A stretch of DNA of 64,000 bases from R-RK-3 sp963842775 (GTDB taxonomy: Bacteria > Pseudomonadota > Alphaproteobacteria > Rhizobiales > Rhodomicrobiaceae): positions 124,001 through 188,000 of the forward strand of contig CAWJHQ010000006.1 of the NCBI GenBank assembly GCA_963842775.1, written 5' to 3'. A model generated the notes under the pieces. It was not told the origin of the DNA and searched no databases. It worked only from the letters and a program-made list of their open reading frames with translations. The position numbers were made by a program, and so were the translations under genes. The stretch's first letter is position 1; each line of letters opens with the position of its first letter. Shown piece by piece: positions 17,796-25,518 of this stretch.

Positions 17796-18629
17796 TCAAG
17801 CGCGGATCAGGGGACGCAAATCTTTTTGCGTCTCAAGCAGCGCGGCCAGGAAGTTCGACGCCATGTCTTCCACGGTCATGCGCGACGACGCCGATGCGAT
17901 GTTCACCGCCGCCACCGTCTCCCCCGCATTGTTGAACACCGGCACGCTGATCGAGATCAGCCCAACCTCGAGCTCCTGGCTGACGACGCAATATCCCGTG
18001 CGGCGGACCTCGTCGAGAATGGCGCCGAGCTGATCGAGGCCGGTGCATGTCCAGGGCGTCAGCCGGCGCCGCTCCATCCTGGCGAGCCGGGCCATCGCCT
18101 CGTCCGGTTCGAGCGAGGCCAGCAGCACACGGCCCATCGAGGTGCAATAGGCCGGCAGCCGCGTGCCGACGCACAAGCCCATCGACATGATCCGCTTGGT
18201 CGCGGCGCGGGCGACATAGACGATCTCGTCGCCTTCGAGGATCGCGGCGGAGCAGGATGCGTGGTTCTGCTCGCTGAGATGTTCGAGAAAGGGCTGGAAA
18301 AGCTGCGGCAGCGACGCCGACAGCAGATAGGCGTAGCCGAGCCGGAGCACGCGCGGCGCAAGCGTGAACAGCTTGCCGTCATAATGCGCGTAGCCCAGCT
18401 TATGCAAGGTCAGGAGGCAGCGCCTCGCGGCGGCGCGCGACAGGCCCGTCTTGACGGAGACATCGGCGCAGGTCAGGCGTTCATGCTCGTCGTCGAAACA
18501 TTCGATGACGGCAAGGCCCTTCTTCAGTCCGAGAATGAAATCTCTATCCGTGCGCTCCTCGGCTGATTCCTGCACCATCGTTTCCACCCCAAGGCCATAC
18601 TTTATTTCTTTTGGCGTGTAGGCACCCAT
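17796..18629 (-). CDS. IclR-family transcriptional regulator
   Basis: This protein of 277 residues has a winged helix-turn-helix at about residues 30-85 (GLAVIECFDDEHERLTCADVSVKTGLSRAAARRCL) and an IclR effector-binding domain. The latter includes LPAYCTSMGRVLLASL and GYCVVSQELEVGLISISVPV. Many IclR proteins of this type control aromatic-acid catabolism (the PcaR/PobR group). It diverges from the vanillate demethylase gene, and the motif ATAACAATTAT lies 48 bp upstream of its start. It is therefore the leading candidate to bind that motif and regulate the van, ferulate and transporter genes; this is inference. Confidence 0.92.
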   Translation of the reverse strand: MGAYTPKEIKYGLGVETMVQESAEERTDRDFILGLKKGLAVIECFDDEHERLTCADVSVKTGLSRAAARRCLLTLHKLGYAHYDGKLFTLAPRVLRLGYAYLLSASLPQLFQPFLEHLSEQNHASCSAAILEGDEIVYVARAATKRIMSMGLCVGTRLPAYCTSMGRVLLASLEPDEAMARLARMERRRLTPWTCTGLDQLGAILDEVRRTGYCVVSQELEVGLISISVPVFNNAGETVAAVNIASASSRMTVEDMASNFLAALLETQKDLRPLIRA

Positions 18630-18676
18630 AGTATCATGAGCGCAAAACGCGACCGCATTTCAAAAAAGCGCTGCTC

Positions 18677-18687
18677 ATAACAATTAT
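18677..18687. promoter_or_regulatory. Candidate operator ATAACAATTAT (shared motif, copy 2)
   Basis: This exact 11-mer is shared with the sites at 12550 (inverted) and 28657. It lies in the divergent region between the IclR gene and vanA, inside an AT-rich run that continues to about 18703. Confidence 0.55.
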
Positions 18688-18775
18688 CTCAAATAATAAT
18701 ACATCCCAGCACGGGATGTGCCGCGTCATGCGATCGGCCAACTGCGATTGTTCATGATCGCGCGCATAAGGATTG

Positions 18776-18880
18776 CTGTATACAACTTTCAGGATCGAAT
18801 GGGCGGATTCCGCACATTTCGGCCGAATGCGGCGAAAATGCCACCTTTCTGACCTGGCCGCGCGGCACTATTGTATACAG
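18776..18880. promoter_or_regulatory. Pair of TGTATACA palindromes upstream of vanA
   Basis: CTGTATACAA (18776-18785) and its exact reverse complement TTGTATACAG (18871-18880) lie 95 bp apart, the second one 25 bp before the vanA ATG. GntR-family operators often look like this. The GntR regulator encoded between vanA and vanB is the obvious candidate to bind them and loop the DNA. Confidence 0.6.
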
Positions 18881-18905
18881 ACCTTAGTTCTGAGCCGGAG
18901 GCGCC

Positions 18906-19965
18906 ATGCACGCGCGAGCCCCGACATTTCCGCTCAACGCCTGGTACGCCGCCGCATGGGACAGCGGAAGTCAAGCATGCGCTGCTGCCGCGCACCATCG
19001 GCGGCAAGAAGCTCGTCTTCTATCGCACCTCGGCCGGCGAAGCCGTCGCACTGGAAGATGCCTGCTGGCATCGGCTGCTGCCGCTCTCCATGGGCAGGCT
19101 CCGCGGCGATGATCTGGTTTGCGGCTATCACGGGCTGGCATTCAATCCCCGCGGGCGCTGCGTGTTCATGCCGAGCCAGGAGACGATCAACCCATCGGCC
19201 GCCGTCCGCGCCTTCCCGCTCATCGAGAAGCACCGCTTCATCTGGGTGTGGCTCGGCGATCCGGCGCTGGCCGACCCGGACAAGGTGCCGGATCTGCATT
19301 GGAACCACGATCCCGAATGGGCCGGGGACGGCAAGGTCATCCACGTGAAATGCGATTACCGGCTGGTCGTCGACAATCTCATGGACCTCACCCATGAGGC
19401 GTTCGTCCATAGCTCCAGCATCGGCAATGACGCCGTCGCGGAAGCGCCGTTCGTCGCCACGCATGGCGACCGCACCGCGACCGTCACCCGCTGGATGCGC
19501 GACATCGATCCGCCGCCCTTCTGGGCCGCGCAGCTCGGCAAGCCCGGCAAGGTCGACCGCTGGCAGATCATCCGCTTCGAAGCTCCGTCGACGATCGCCA
19601 TCGACGTGGGCGTGGCGCCCTCCGGCACGGGGGCGCCGGAGGGCGACCGCTCCCAAGGCGTGAACGGCTACGTGCTCAACACCATCACGCCGGAGACGGC
19701 GGCGAGCTGCCATTATTTCTGGGCCTTCCTGCGCAATTACCGGCTGGACGAGCAACGGCTCACCACGGAGCTGCGCGACGGCGTCGCCCGCATTTTCGGC
19801 GAGGACGAGGTCGTGCTGGAGGCGCAGCAGCGCGCCATCGAGGAGCATCCGGATCACGTCTTCTACAATCTCAATATCGACGCCGGGGCGATGTGGGCGC
19901 GCCGGCTCATCGACAAGATGATCGCGGCGGAACAGGCCGCGCGCCCGCGCCAGGCCGCCGAGTGA
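18906..19965 (+). CDS. vanA: Vanillate O-demethylase oxygenase subunit (Rieske oxygenase), frameshifted
   Basis: VanA oxidatively demethylates vanillate to protocatechuate and formaldehyde, using electrons from VanB. After removal of one extra A at 18963 the protein has 352 residues. It shows the start FPLNAWYAAAWD, a Rieske centre with C53, H55, C72 and H75 (CWHR and CGYHG), and the mononuclear iron motif NLMDLTHEAFVH near residue 160. The ATG at 18906 restores the family N-terminus; a TTG at 18871 gives an unrelated leader. Two TGTATACA sites lie upstream. Related methoxybenzoates are possible substrates. Confidence 0.88.
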
Positions 19966-19982
19966 AAGGCTGAGATCCCGCC

Positions 19983-20744
19983 ATGAATTCTTTCGCCGAA
20001 GACAATGCCCAGCCCGCGCCTTCGCAAACGGTGAAGGCGCTGCTCAGCCTGCGCGACCTCATCCTGAAAGGCACGCTCGCGTCGGGCGACCGGCTGTCGG
20101 AGCTGGCGATCGTGGAACGGCTGGGCGTGTCGCGCACGCCGGTCCGGGCCGCGCTCATCCGGCTGGAGGAAGAGGGGCTGGTGGAGGCCCTGCCCTCGGG
20201 CGGTTTCGCGGTGAAGGCGTTCTCGGAACGCGACATTCACGATGCCATCGAGCTGCGCGGCACGCTGGAGGGGCTGGCGGCGCGGCTCGCGGCCGAGCGC
20301 GGCGCCGATCCGGAAAAACTCGACGCGCTGAAGGCCTGCGTCGCCGGGATCGATGCGCTGATGAGCGCCCCCGAAATCGACCCCGAGCTGTTCTCCAACT
20401 ATATCCCCCTCAATGCCGATTTTCATGCGCTGCTTGTCGAACTGGCCCAAAGCCCGGCCATCTCCCGCCACATCGACCGGGCGGCGAGCCTGCCCTTCGC
20501 CTCGCCCAGCGCGTTCCTCGGCGCCCAGGCCGTATTGCCGGAAGCGCGGCTGGTGCTGACCATCGCCCAGGATCATCACCGCGGCGTGGTGGAGGCCATC
20601 GAGCTGCGCCAGGGCGCCAGGGCGGAGGGTCTGATGCGCGAACATGCGCGGCTGGCGCATCGCAACCTGCAATTCGTGCTGCGCGACCGTGAATCGCTGA
20701 AGAGCATTCCCGGCGGCGCGATGATCGAACGCTTGGGCGTGTAA
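19983..20744 (+). CDS. GntR-family regulator with FCD domain, VanR-like
   Basis: This 253-residue protein has an N-terminal winged helix (LRDLILKGTLASGDRLSELAIVERLGVSRTPVRAALIRLEEEGLV) and a helical FCD ligand-binding domain. It lies 17 bp after vanA and 22 bp before vanB, so it is co-transcribed with both. Regulators of this group (VanR) repress vanAB until vanillate binds. The two TGTATACA palindromes upstream of vanA are its likely operators. Confidence 0.88.
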   Translation: MNSFAEDNAQPAPSQTVKALLSLRDLILKGTLASGDRLSELAIVERLGVSRTPVRAALIRLEEEGLVEALPSGGFAVKAFSERDIHDAIELRGTLEGLAARLAAERGADPEKLDALKACVAGIDALMSAPEIDPELFSNYIPLNADFHALLVELAQSPAISRHIDRAASLPFASPSAFLGAQAVLPEARLVLTIAQDHHRGVVEAIELRQGARAEGLMREHARLAHRNLQFVLRDRESLKSIPGGAMIERLGV

Positions 20745-20766
20745 CGGGCAAGCGGGGGCTGATGGA

Positions 20767-21738
20767 ATGCGGTACGATCCGGGATTTTCGCAAGGCCGCG
20801 TCACCGCAATCCGCGATGCTGCGCGCGGCGTCCGCGAGATCGAAATCGCGCCCGAGAGAGGCGCCCTGCCCTATGCCGCCGGCAGCCATATCGACCTGCG
20901 CGTGCCGCTGGGCGCGGGCGACATCCGATCCTATTCGCTGGTCGGCGAGCCATCGGGCGGCACTTACAGGATCGCGGTGAAGGCGCAATCGCGCAGTCGC
21001 GGCGGCTCGCTGTTCATGTGGTCGCTTGAGACCGGCGACCGGATCGACATCACCTCGCCTATCGCCGGGTTCGAACTCGGCCTCGCCGCCCCCGCCTATC
21101 TCATGATCGCGGGCGGAATCGGCATTACGCCGCTGATCGGCATGGCGGCCATATTGGCGCGGCGCGGCGCGCCCTTCCGCTTTTGCTACGCCGGTCGTTC
21201 ACGAGCCGAGATGGCCTATCTGGGCGAATTGCAGGCCATGCTCGGCGAGCGCTTGCAGATCTTCGCCGCGGATGAAGGTCGCCGTATCGATCTCTGCCGC
21301 GAGATCGCCGCCCTGTGCCCGAATGCGGAATTGTATCTCTGCGGGCCGATGCGGCTCCTTGCCGAAGCGCGGCATATCTGGACTGAAGACGGCCGCGCGC
21401 CAGCCGCCTTGCGTTTTGAAACCTTCGGATCGAGCGGCGGGTTCGAGAGCGTGCCGTTCCTCGTGCAGCTGCCAAGGCTCGGGATCGACGTCCGGGTGCC
21501 GGAAAACGTCTCCATGCTCGACGCGCTCGAAGGCGCCGGTGTCGAGGTGCTTGCCGATTGCCGCCGCGGCGAGTGCGGTTTGTGCGCGCTCGACGTGATC
21601 GAGGCCGACGGCATGATCGATCATCGCGACGTGTTTTTCAGCGACTGTGAAAAGCGGGAAAGCCGGAAAATCTGCGCCTGCGTTTCCAGAGTTTCCGGTG
21701 GACGGATCGTGATCGACCCGCCCTACCGCCCAGATTGA
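20767..21738 (+). CDS. vanB: Vanillate O-demethylase reductase subunit (PDR/VanB family)
   Basis: VanB moves electrons from NAD(P)H through flavin and a plant-type [2Fe-2S] cluster to VanA. The 323 residues hold a flavin-binding segment (RSYSLVGEP), an NAD-binding domain (MIAGGIGITPLIGMAA) and a C-terminal ferredoxin domain with CRRGECGLC and a distant KICAC cysteine. This order is diagnostic of the phthalate dioxygenase reductase family. Its position beside vanA supports the name. Confidence 0.9.
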   Translation: MRYDPGFSQGRVTAIRDAARGVREIEIAPERGALPYAAGSHIDLRVPLGAGDIRSYSLVGEPSGGTYRIAVKAQSRSRGGSLFMWSLETGDRIDITSPIAGFELGLAAPAYLMIAGGIGITPLIGMAAILARRGAPFRFCYAGRSRAEMAYLGELQAMLGERLQIFAADEGRRIDLCREIAALCPNAELYLCGPMRLLAEARHIWTEDGRAPAALRFETFGSSGGFESVPFLVQLPRLGIDVRVPENVSMLDALEGAGVEVLADCRRGECGLCALDVIEADGMIDHRDVFFSDCEKRESRKICACVSRVSGGRIVIDPPYRPD

Positions 21739-21781
21739 CGGCCATGAATGCAAAATAAACGCCCAAAAAGGGAACACCAAC

Positions 21782-22888
21782 ATGATGAGAAGCAAGCCGC
21801 CCTTCCGCGCCGATATGGTCGGCAGCCTCTTGCGGACCCTGCCCCTCAAGCAAGCGCGGCTCGAACGCCAGGCAAACCTGATCTCCGCCTATGAATTGCG
21901 CACCGCCGAGGACCGGGAAATCCGCAAGATCATCAGGATGCAGGAAGAGATCGGGCTCAATGCCGTCACCGACGGCGAATTTCGCCGCGCCTTCTGGCAT
22001 TTCGATTTCATCGAGGAATTGGACGGCGTCGAGGGCTTCTGGAAGGAACAGGCGGGCGTGCAGTTTCAGGGCGCGACGCTCAAGCCCCGCGCGCAGCGCG
22101 TGGTGGGCAAACTCGGATTTCCGGCGTCGCATCCGATGGTCGATCATTTCCGCTTCGTGCAGGAGAATACAAGGCACCTGGCGAAAATGACGATCCCGTC
22201 GCCGAGCATGGTGCATTATCGCGCCGGCCGCGACATGATCGACCGCGCCGTCTATCCCGACATGGAGAGCTTCTATTCCGACCTCGGCGGCGCCTATGCC
22301 GGGGCGGTCCGCGCCTTCGCCGATGCCGGTTGCCGCTATTTGCAGCTCGACGACGTCAGCTTCGCCTATCTCTGCGACCCCGAACAGCGGCAGATGCTGG
22401 CCGATCGCGGCGACGACCCGGAACGGCAGCCCTGCATCTACGCCAAGATGATCAACGAGGCGGTGGCCGGCCGGCCCGCCGACATGACCGTCACCATGCA
22501 TATGTGCCGGGGCAATTTCCGCTCGACCTTCATTGCCTCGGGCGGCTATGAGCCGGTCGCCGAACTCCTGTTCAACACCGTCGACGTCGACGGCTATTTC
22601 ATGGAATGGGACACCGACCGCGCCGGCGGCTTCGAACCCTTACGCTTCCTGCCCAGGGAGAAGACCGTCGTGCTCGGCCTCGTCACCTCCAAGACCGGCA
22701 CGCTGGAGAAGAAGGACGACATCAAGCGCCGCATCGACGAAGCGCTGCGCTATTGCGACCTGGACCAGCTCTGCCTCAGCCCGCAATGCGGCTTCGCCAG
22801 CACGGAAGAGGGCAATGTGCTGGCCGAGGAGGAGCAATGGGCGAAGCTCCGGTTGATTGTCGAGATTGCGGATGAGGTTTGGGGCTGA
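21782..22888 (+). CDS. MetE-like cobalamin-independent methyltransferase (short form)
   Basis: This 368-residue protein is homologous to the C-terminal catalytic half of methionine synthase MetE. The zinc-binding residues are visible as MHMCRGN (His and Cys, near residue 240), the Glu in YFMEWDTDRAGG, and the late Cys in LSPQCGF. Short stand-alone members include methyltransferases for homocysteine and, in other bacteria, epoxide:CoM transferases. It lies 43 bp downstream of vanB and may be co-transcribed with it, so a role in handling the C1 unit is conceivable but unproven. Its last 35 bp recur at 25344, after the histidine-kinase gene. Confidence 0.85.
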   Translation: MMRSKPPFRADMVGSLLRTLPLKQARLERQANLISAYELRTAEDREIRKIIRMQEEIGLNAVTDGEFRRAFWHFDFIEELDGVEGFWKEQAGVQFQGATLKPRAQRVVGKLGFPASHPMVDHFRFVQENTRHLAKMTIPSPSMVHYRAGRDMIDRAVYPDMESFYSDLGGAYAGAVRAFADAGCRYLQLDDVSFAYLCDPEQRQMLADRGDDPERQPCIYAKMINEAVAGRPADMTVTMHMCRGNFRSTFIASGGYEPVAELLFNTVDVDGYFMEWDTDRAGGFEPLRFLPREKTVVLGLVTSKTGTLEKKDDIKRRIDEALRYCDLDQLCLSPQCGFASTEEGNVLAEEEQWAKLRLIVEIADEVWG

Positions 22889-22889
22889 G
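22855..22889 (+). repeat. Direct repeat, left copy (3' end of the MetE-like gene)
   Basis: This stretch covers the last codons and stop of the MetE-like gene. It shares the exact 18-mer GTCGAGATTGCGGATGAG (22859-22876) with the right copy at 25348-25365. The wider 35-bp alignment differs by two substitutions and one gap. Confidence 0.75.
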
Positions 22890-23017
22890 GCCCGCGGCTT
22901 GCGCGAAGCTTACTAAGAATTGCGCCCAGCTTCATTGTCAATTTTAGTGGTTATATTCAGTGACGCTACAGGCATCTGTGGTTTCATGGAAAGGGGGCGG
23001 AAATTGGCAGATCACAG

Positions 23018-25291
23018 ATGCGGACGACGTCCCTCGTTATTTCAACAATTCTGATTGCATTGGTCTCGTTTTGTCTGGGGGGTTTCTTCCTGCTGGACGC
23101 GGCGAACAAAGATATCACGCGCGTTCACGCGGAGCAGACCGCCCTGGCCTGGGCCGACTTTATGAGCTCGCACCTGCCACGCGTTCAGGAAATCGCCGCA
23201 GGTGCGCAGCTGAATAAGGATGAGGAAGAATTCCTTAAATCGGTGCGCCAATTAGGAAAAGTGTTCCGCTTCAAGCTTTTCGATGCCCATGGAAGGTTGC
23301 GGCTGGTGTCGGACGCCTTGGGGGTGGACAACTCGGCGAAGGTCGTTATGGACCAGCATAGTGCGACCGCCATATTGGCGATCGCGAAGGACCGGCCGAT
23401 CACCGCTGTCCACGATGGCACCAACAAGCCGGACCGTCCCAAAATCTATGCGGAAAGCTACGTGCCGGTTAAGATAAACGGCGCCGTCGCCGCCGTTGTC
23501 GAAGTGTATGTGGATCAAGCCAAGTCAACCGCGGTCATTTATCGTGGGATGGCGGCTTTCGCCACGAAGATCGCTGGCCTGACGGGGGTCGTGCTCGCAA
23601 TACCGGGCTTGGCCCTGTTGCTGCTCGCGCGACGGCTCCGCCAAAGGAATAGTGCCCTGGCGGTCGAGCGAAATCGCGCCTTGGAATCCGAACGCGTCAA
23701 ATCCGATTTTCTCGCCAATATGAGCCATGAAATACGAACGCCCATGAACGGCGTATTGGGCATGGCTGGGTTGCTTCTCGACACGGACCTCGCTGAGCAT
23801 CAAAGAAAATACGCCCAGATCATTCGCAATTCCGGCCAAACTTTACTGACGATCCTCAACGACATACTGGATCTGGCCAAGATTGAAAGCGGCAAGATCG
23901 ATCCGGAGGAAGTCGACTTCGACTTGGTCGAGCTGCTTGACCAGACCAACGAATTACTCGGCGGCCAGGCGCATGGAAAAGGCTTGGAATTGTCGACCTA
24001 TATGGCGCCGAGCGTACCCTGCAGGCTGCGCGGCGATGACGGCCGCATTCGTCAGATTCTGACCAATCTGATCAGCAATTCCATTAAGTTCACGGACGAA
24101 GGAGGCATAAGAGTCGAGGTCTCCGTCGACGGTCCGGATGATTGCGGCGAAGAGGTCGATCTTCGATTTCAGGTGATCGATACCGGCATCGGGATCCCGG
24201 AACACGCCCGCAAGCGCATATTCGAGAAGTTCACCCAGGCGGACGGTTCGGTGACCCGGCTCTATGGGGGCTCCGGTCTCGGTCTGACGATCTGCAAAGA
24301 GCTCGTGTCGCTCATGCATGGGGAACTGGGGGTGAGCGATGTCGAGGGGATCGGGAGCAGTTTCTGGTTCACGATCCGGCTCAAAAAGAGCGTCGGCAAG
24401 AACTCGGGATGGGGCGGCGACATCTCCGAGCTTGTAAGAGATCGCAAAATTCTGATTGTCGATGATAATGAGGTCAATCGCCTTATTCTTGAAAAACAGC
24501 TGACGGCTTTGTCGATGAGGACCTCCACGGCCAGCCGAGCTGAGGGGGCGTTGCGTAAATTGGCCTTTGCCGCCCGGGAAGGAGATCCCTACGAGGCTGT
24601 GATCATCGACCACATGATGCCCGGAACCGACGGATTGGATCTGGGCGCCGCCATTCGGGACGAACCTTACGGGCAAACCATAAAACTCGTGATTTCTTCC
24701 TCTTCCGGCATGATCAACATCGGGGGAGCGGCGATTGGCGTCGATTTCGACGCGTCGCTACCGAAACCGGTGCGTCCGGGCGGCATTCGTGACTGCCTCA
24801 ATAGATTGTTCGGCATGGCGCCGGTGGCGGTCAAAACAACGCCATCGACAAAAACCGAACTTAAAGATCGCAAAGACCGCCCCGCCCGGATTTTGGTCGC
24901 CGAGGACAATACGATCAATCAGCTCCTGATCATGGCCATTCTCAATGACTACGGCTATCACGCGGACGTCGTTGCCAATGGTCATGAAGCTTTGCAGGCG
25001 CTTCGGTCGGTGCCTTATGATCTCGTCATCATGGATATACAGATGCCTGTCATGGGCGGTGTTGAAGCCACAGGACGAATTCGCCAGTTGAAGGGCCCTC
25101 TCGGCGAGATCCCGATCATTGCCGTTACAGCCCACGCGCTGAAAGGTGACCGAGAGAACCTCTTGCAGGCGGGTATGAACGATTACGTCTCAAAACCCCT
25201 CGATAAGATCGATCTGTTGAACAAGGTTGCATATTGGACAGGCCAAGCGCATCACGATTCCAATGTGCGGGGACTGCCAGAAGCGATTTGA
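23018..25291 (+). CDS. Hybrid sensor histidine kinase with two receiver domains
   Basis: This 757-residue membrane sensor kinase has a transmembrane helix at about 5-27, a periplasmic sensor region to about 180 and a second helix near 185-207. The HisKA box FLANMSHEIRTP has phospho-acceptor His237. The HATPase domain shows NLISNSIKFT, DTGIGIP and GGSGLGLTI. Two receiver domains follow, with acceptor Asp531 (IIDHMMPG) and Asp673 (VIMDIQMPVMGG). There is no HPt or output domain and no response-regulator gene beside it. It is flanked by a direct repeat, and its base composition is less GC-rich than that of its neighbours, which suggests acquisition. The signal is unknown. Confidence 0.92.
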   Translation: MRTTSLVISTILIALVSFCLGGFFLLDAANKDITRVHAEQTALAWADFMSSHLPRVQEIAAGAQLNKDEEEFLKSVRQLGKVFRFKLFDAHGRLRLVSDALGVDNSAKVVMDQHSATAILAIAKDRPITAVHDGTNKPDRPKIYAESYVPVKINGAVAAVVEVYVDQAKSTAVIYRGMAAFATKIAGLTGVVLAIPGLALLLLARRLRQRNSALAVERNRALESERVKSDFLANMSHEIRTPMNGVLGMAGLLLDTDLAEHQRKYAQIIRNSGQTLLTILNDILDLAKIESGKIDPEEVDFDLVELLDQTNELLGGQAHGKGLELSTYMAPSVPCRLRGDDGRIRQILTNLISNSIKFTDEGGIRVEVSVDGPDDCGEEVDLRFQVIDTGIGIPEHARKRIFEKFTQADGSVTRLYGGSGLGLTICKELVSLMHGELGVSDVEGIGSSFWFTIRLKKSVGKNSGWGGDISELVRDRKILIVDDNEVNRLILEKQLTALSMRTSTASRAEGALRKLAFAAREGDPYEAVIIDHMMPGTDGLDLGAAIRDEPYGQTIKLVISSSSGMINIGGAAIGVDFDASLPKPVRPGGIRDCLNRLFGMAPVAVKTTPSTKTELKDRKDRPARILVAEDNTINQLLIMAILNDYGYHADVVANGHEALQALRSVPYDLVIMDIQMPVMGGVEATGRIRQLKGPLGEIPIIAVTAHALKGDRENLLQAGMNDYVSKPLDKIDLLNKVAYWTGQAHHDSNVRGLPEAI

Positions 25292-25343
25292 AGCGGACTG
25301 AAATCCGTCCTATGCGACTTGCGCCCCTTGGAGCAAATCCGAT

Positions 25344-25377
25344 GATCGTCGAGATTGCGGATGAGTTTGGGGTTGAG
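25344..25377 (+). repeat. Direct repeat, right copy (degenerate MetE-like gene end)
   Basis: This is the partner of 22855-22889. A little upstream, GGAGCAA (about 25330-25336) also matches the MetE-like gene with a gap of about 10 bp, so the copy may be a decayed duplicate of the gene end. The rest of 25292-25518 shows no gene. Confidence 0.7.
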
Positions 25378-25518
25378 TTTATAGGCCGTAGGTGGAGGAA
25401 TGTGGCGCCCCGGGTCATTCTTGGTAGGCGGACAGCGTCCGCATTTCGACGATAGGGGGCGCTAGACCTCTGACGTCGTGGCCCAATTCCCAACCTGTGC
25501 AGCCGACAGTAGACGCAA

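Noticed and set aside
18871..18905. TTG at 18871 as the vanA start
   Set aside because: It gives a leader unrelated to VanA and lies in the second TGTATACA site; the ATG at 18906 gives the conserved FPLNAWYAAAW start after correcting one base.
25378..25518. Possible transposase remnant between the kinase and nuclease-NTPase genes
   Set aside because: Short peptide-like stretches are present in several frames, but no terminal inverted repeats or catalytic motif could be found.
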